Source: Marisediminitalea oceani (lineage in GTDB: Bacteria; Pseudomonadota; Gammaproteobacteria; Enterobacterales; Alteromonadaceae). Taken from it: a DNA stretch of 64,000 bases. The stretch covers positions 1-64,000 of the forward strand of contig NZ_RCUA01000002.1 in assembly GCF_003731635.1 (NCBI RefSeq), written 5' to 3'. The notes below the pieces were generated by a model that saw only the letters and a program-made list of their open reading frames with translations, made no database searches and was not told the DNA's origin. The position numbers were made by a program, and so were the translations under genes. Positions 63,498-64,000 of this stretch are shown in pieces. How positions within the stretch are numbered: position 1 is the first letter of the stretch; each line of letters begins with the position of its first letter.

Positions 63498-63701
63498 ACC
63501 AGGCCTCCTGCGTTGGAAAAACTTACTTGTCAGAGAAGAAAAAGGATATGCACACACCACACATTGCGATTCTCAACTAGCGAACTGAAATTCAGCGGCG
63601 CTGGTGAATCCTGATGCCGGTGATTTTATCAGAGCCGGTAATTTTGAGGTATCATTTCTTACAAATTTTAACGGCTCTGAGGCAATCTTCACGACAGCGT
63701 T

Positions 63702-64000
63702 TTAATCTTCGTCGAGAACAATGTCCATCCAAACCAGACGGTGATCGGAACTGCTCTGGCGGTCTTTCACCAGCCGGTACAAGGGCGATGATTTTACCGG
63801 CCAGAACACACCACCACCCTGCACTGTCAGCCCCTCTCTGGAGGGCAACACATAATCGGCGCGAGCGCCCCAGTAAGCGGTAAAACGGCTGCTGTAAGGC
63901 TGCTCTGCCGACTCGCTGCCGCCATCACTTTGCGGGATCACGCTGCTATTAACCAGCGGATGTTCGGTTAACTGTTCAATCACTCCCGGACGGTATTTAT
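63702..64000 (-). CDS. endonuclease/exonuclease/phosphatase-family protein, partial (C-terminus only)
   Basis: The frame ends at 63702 and runs off the window at 64000, so about 99 C-terminal residues are seen. ARADYVLPS followed by a GVFWP segment and the terminal SSDHRLVWMDI with the catalytic SDH are typical of the EEP fold, as in secreted phosphodiesterases of this superfamily. The gap 63498-63701 contains no gene I can support. Substrate cannot be assigned. Confidence 0.75.
   Translation of the reverse strand, partial: KYRPGVIEQLTEHPLVNSSVIPQSDGGSESAEQPYSSRFTAYWGARADYVLPSREGLTVQGGGVFWPVKSSPLYRLVKDRQSSSDHRLVWMDIVLDED

Overview
The window looks like chromosomal DNA of a marine-type gammaproteobacterium, most likely Alteromonadaceae or a close Alteromonadales relative. 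The basis is family content: DUF3718-type secreted proteins, a large TonB receptor, a periplasmic-propeller GGDEF/EAL protein, hdfR/maoP synteny, RecBCD, and YqhA, DUF2750 and DUF1328 proteins. No phage, CRISPR array, transposase or rRNA was seen. The mobile-type DNA consists of small intergenic repeats. The left edge cuts an initiator tRNA and the right edge cuts an endonuclease/exonuclease/phosphatase-family gene.

Layout. 1-3.1 kb: tRNA-fMet (partial), phhB-like dehydratase, an MscS channel with an entericidin-like lipoprotein, and a LysR regulator. 3.2-5.7 kb: three tandem DUF3718-like genes, each a whole cassette (upstream element, gene, structured 3' UTR, terminator), plus a fourth small secreted protein with the same upstream element. 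5.7-15.6 kb: TonB receptor, hemN behind an FNR-type promoter, and a c-di-GMP/phosphorelay group (hybrid kinase flanked by two paralogous REC-GGDEF genes, one catalytically degenerate). 15.6-20.6 kb: molybdate uptake and cofactor genes (modABC, moaE, moaD, moaC, moaB; divergent moeB). 20.6-27.4 kb: two AstE/AspA-type M14 genes, a secreted metzincin-type protease, and a GCS2-type carboxylate-amine ligase paired with the second M14 gene. 27.4-36.1 kb: recC-recB-recD. 36.2-36.4 kb: a strongly structured candidate small RNA upstream of recC. 36.6-48.9 kb: all-alpha dUTPase, acyl-CoA ligase, a two-subunit molybdenum hydroxylase, a sensor GGDEF-EAL protein, and an RNase J-like hydrolase that appears to start at AUU. 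48.9-53.5 kb: hdfR/maoP locus, PRC-barrel protein, BigR-like repressor with a rhodanese, and a LysR gene. 53.5-59.1 kb: a five-gene signalling operon (sigma-54 activator, stand-alone DHp protein, CHASE3 kinase, single-domain receiver, hybrid kinase). 59.1-64 kb: a sigma-54/IHF-type promoter before a lipoprotein gene, a 200-bp inverted-repeat element, and small envelope or stress genes.

Functional links. The molybdate/MoCo genes can supply the molybdenum hydroxylase 20 kb away, although moaA, moeA and mobA are not in the window. The sigma-54 activator of the signalling operon lies just upstream of a good sigma-54 promoter with an IHF site at a sensible distance. A second promoter of similar layout precedes mscS and a weaker one precedes the DUF1328 gene, so a small envelope-stress regulon is a reasonable hypothesis. 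The most unusual items are the stand-alone DHp protein, the candidate RNA upstream of recC, the ligase/M14 pair, the AUU start, the modular repeats and the tandem DUF3718 cassettes.
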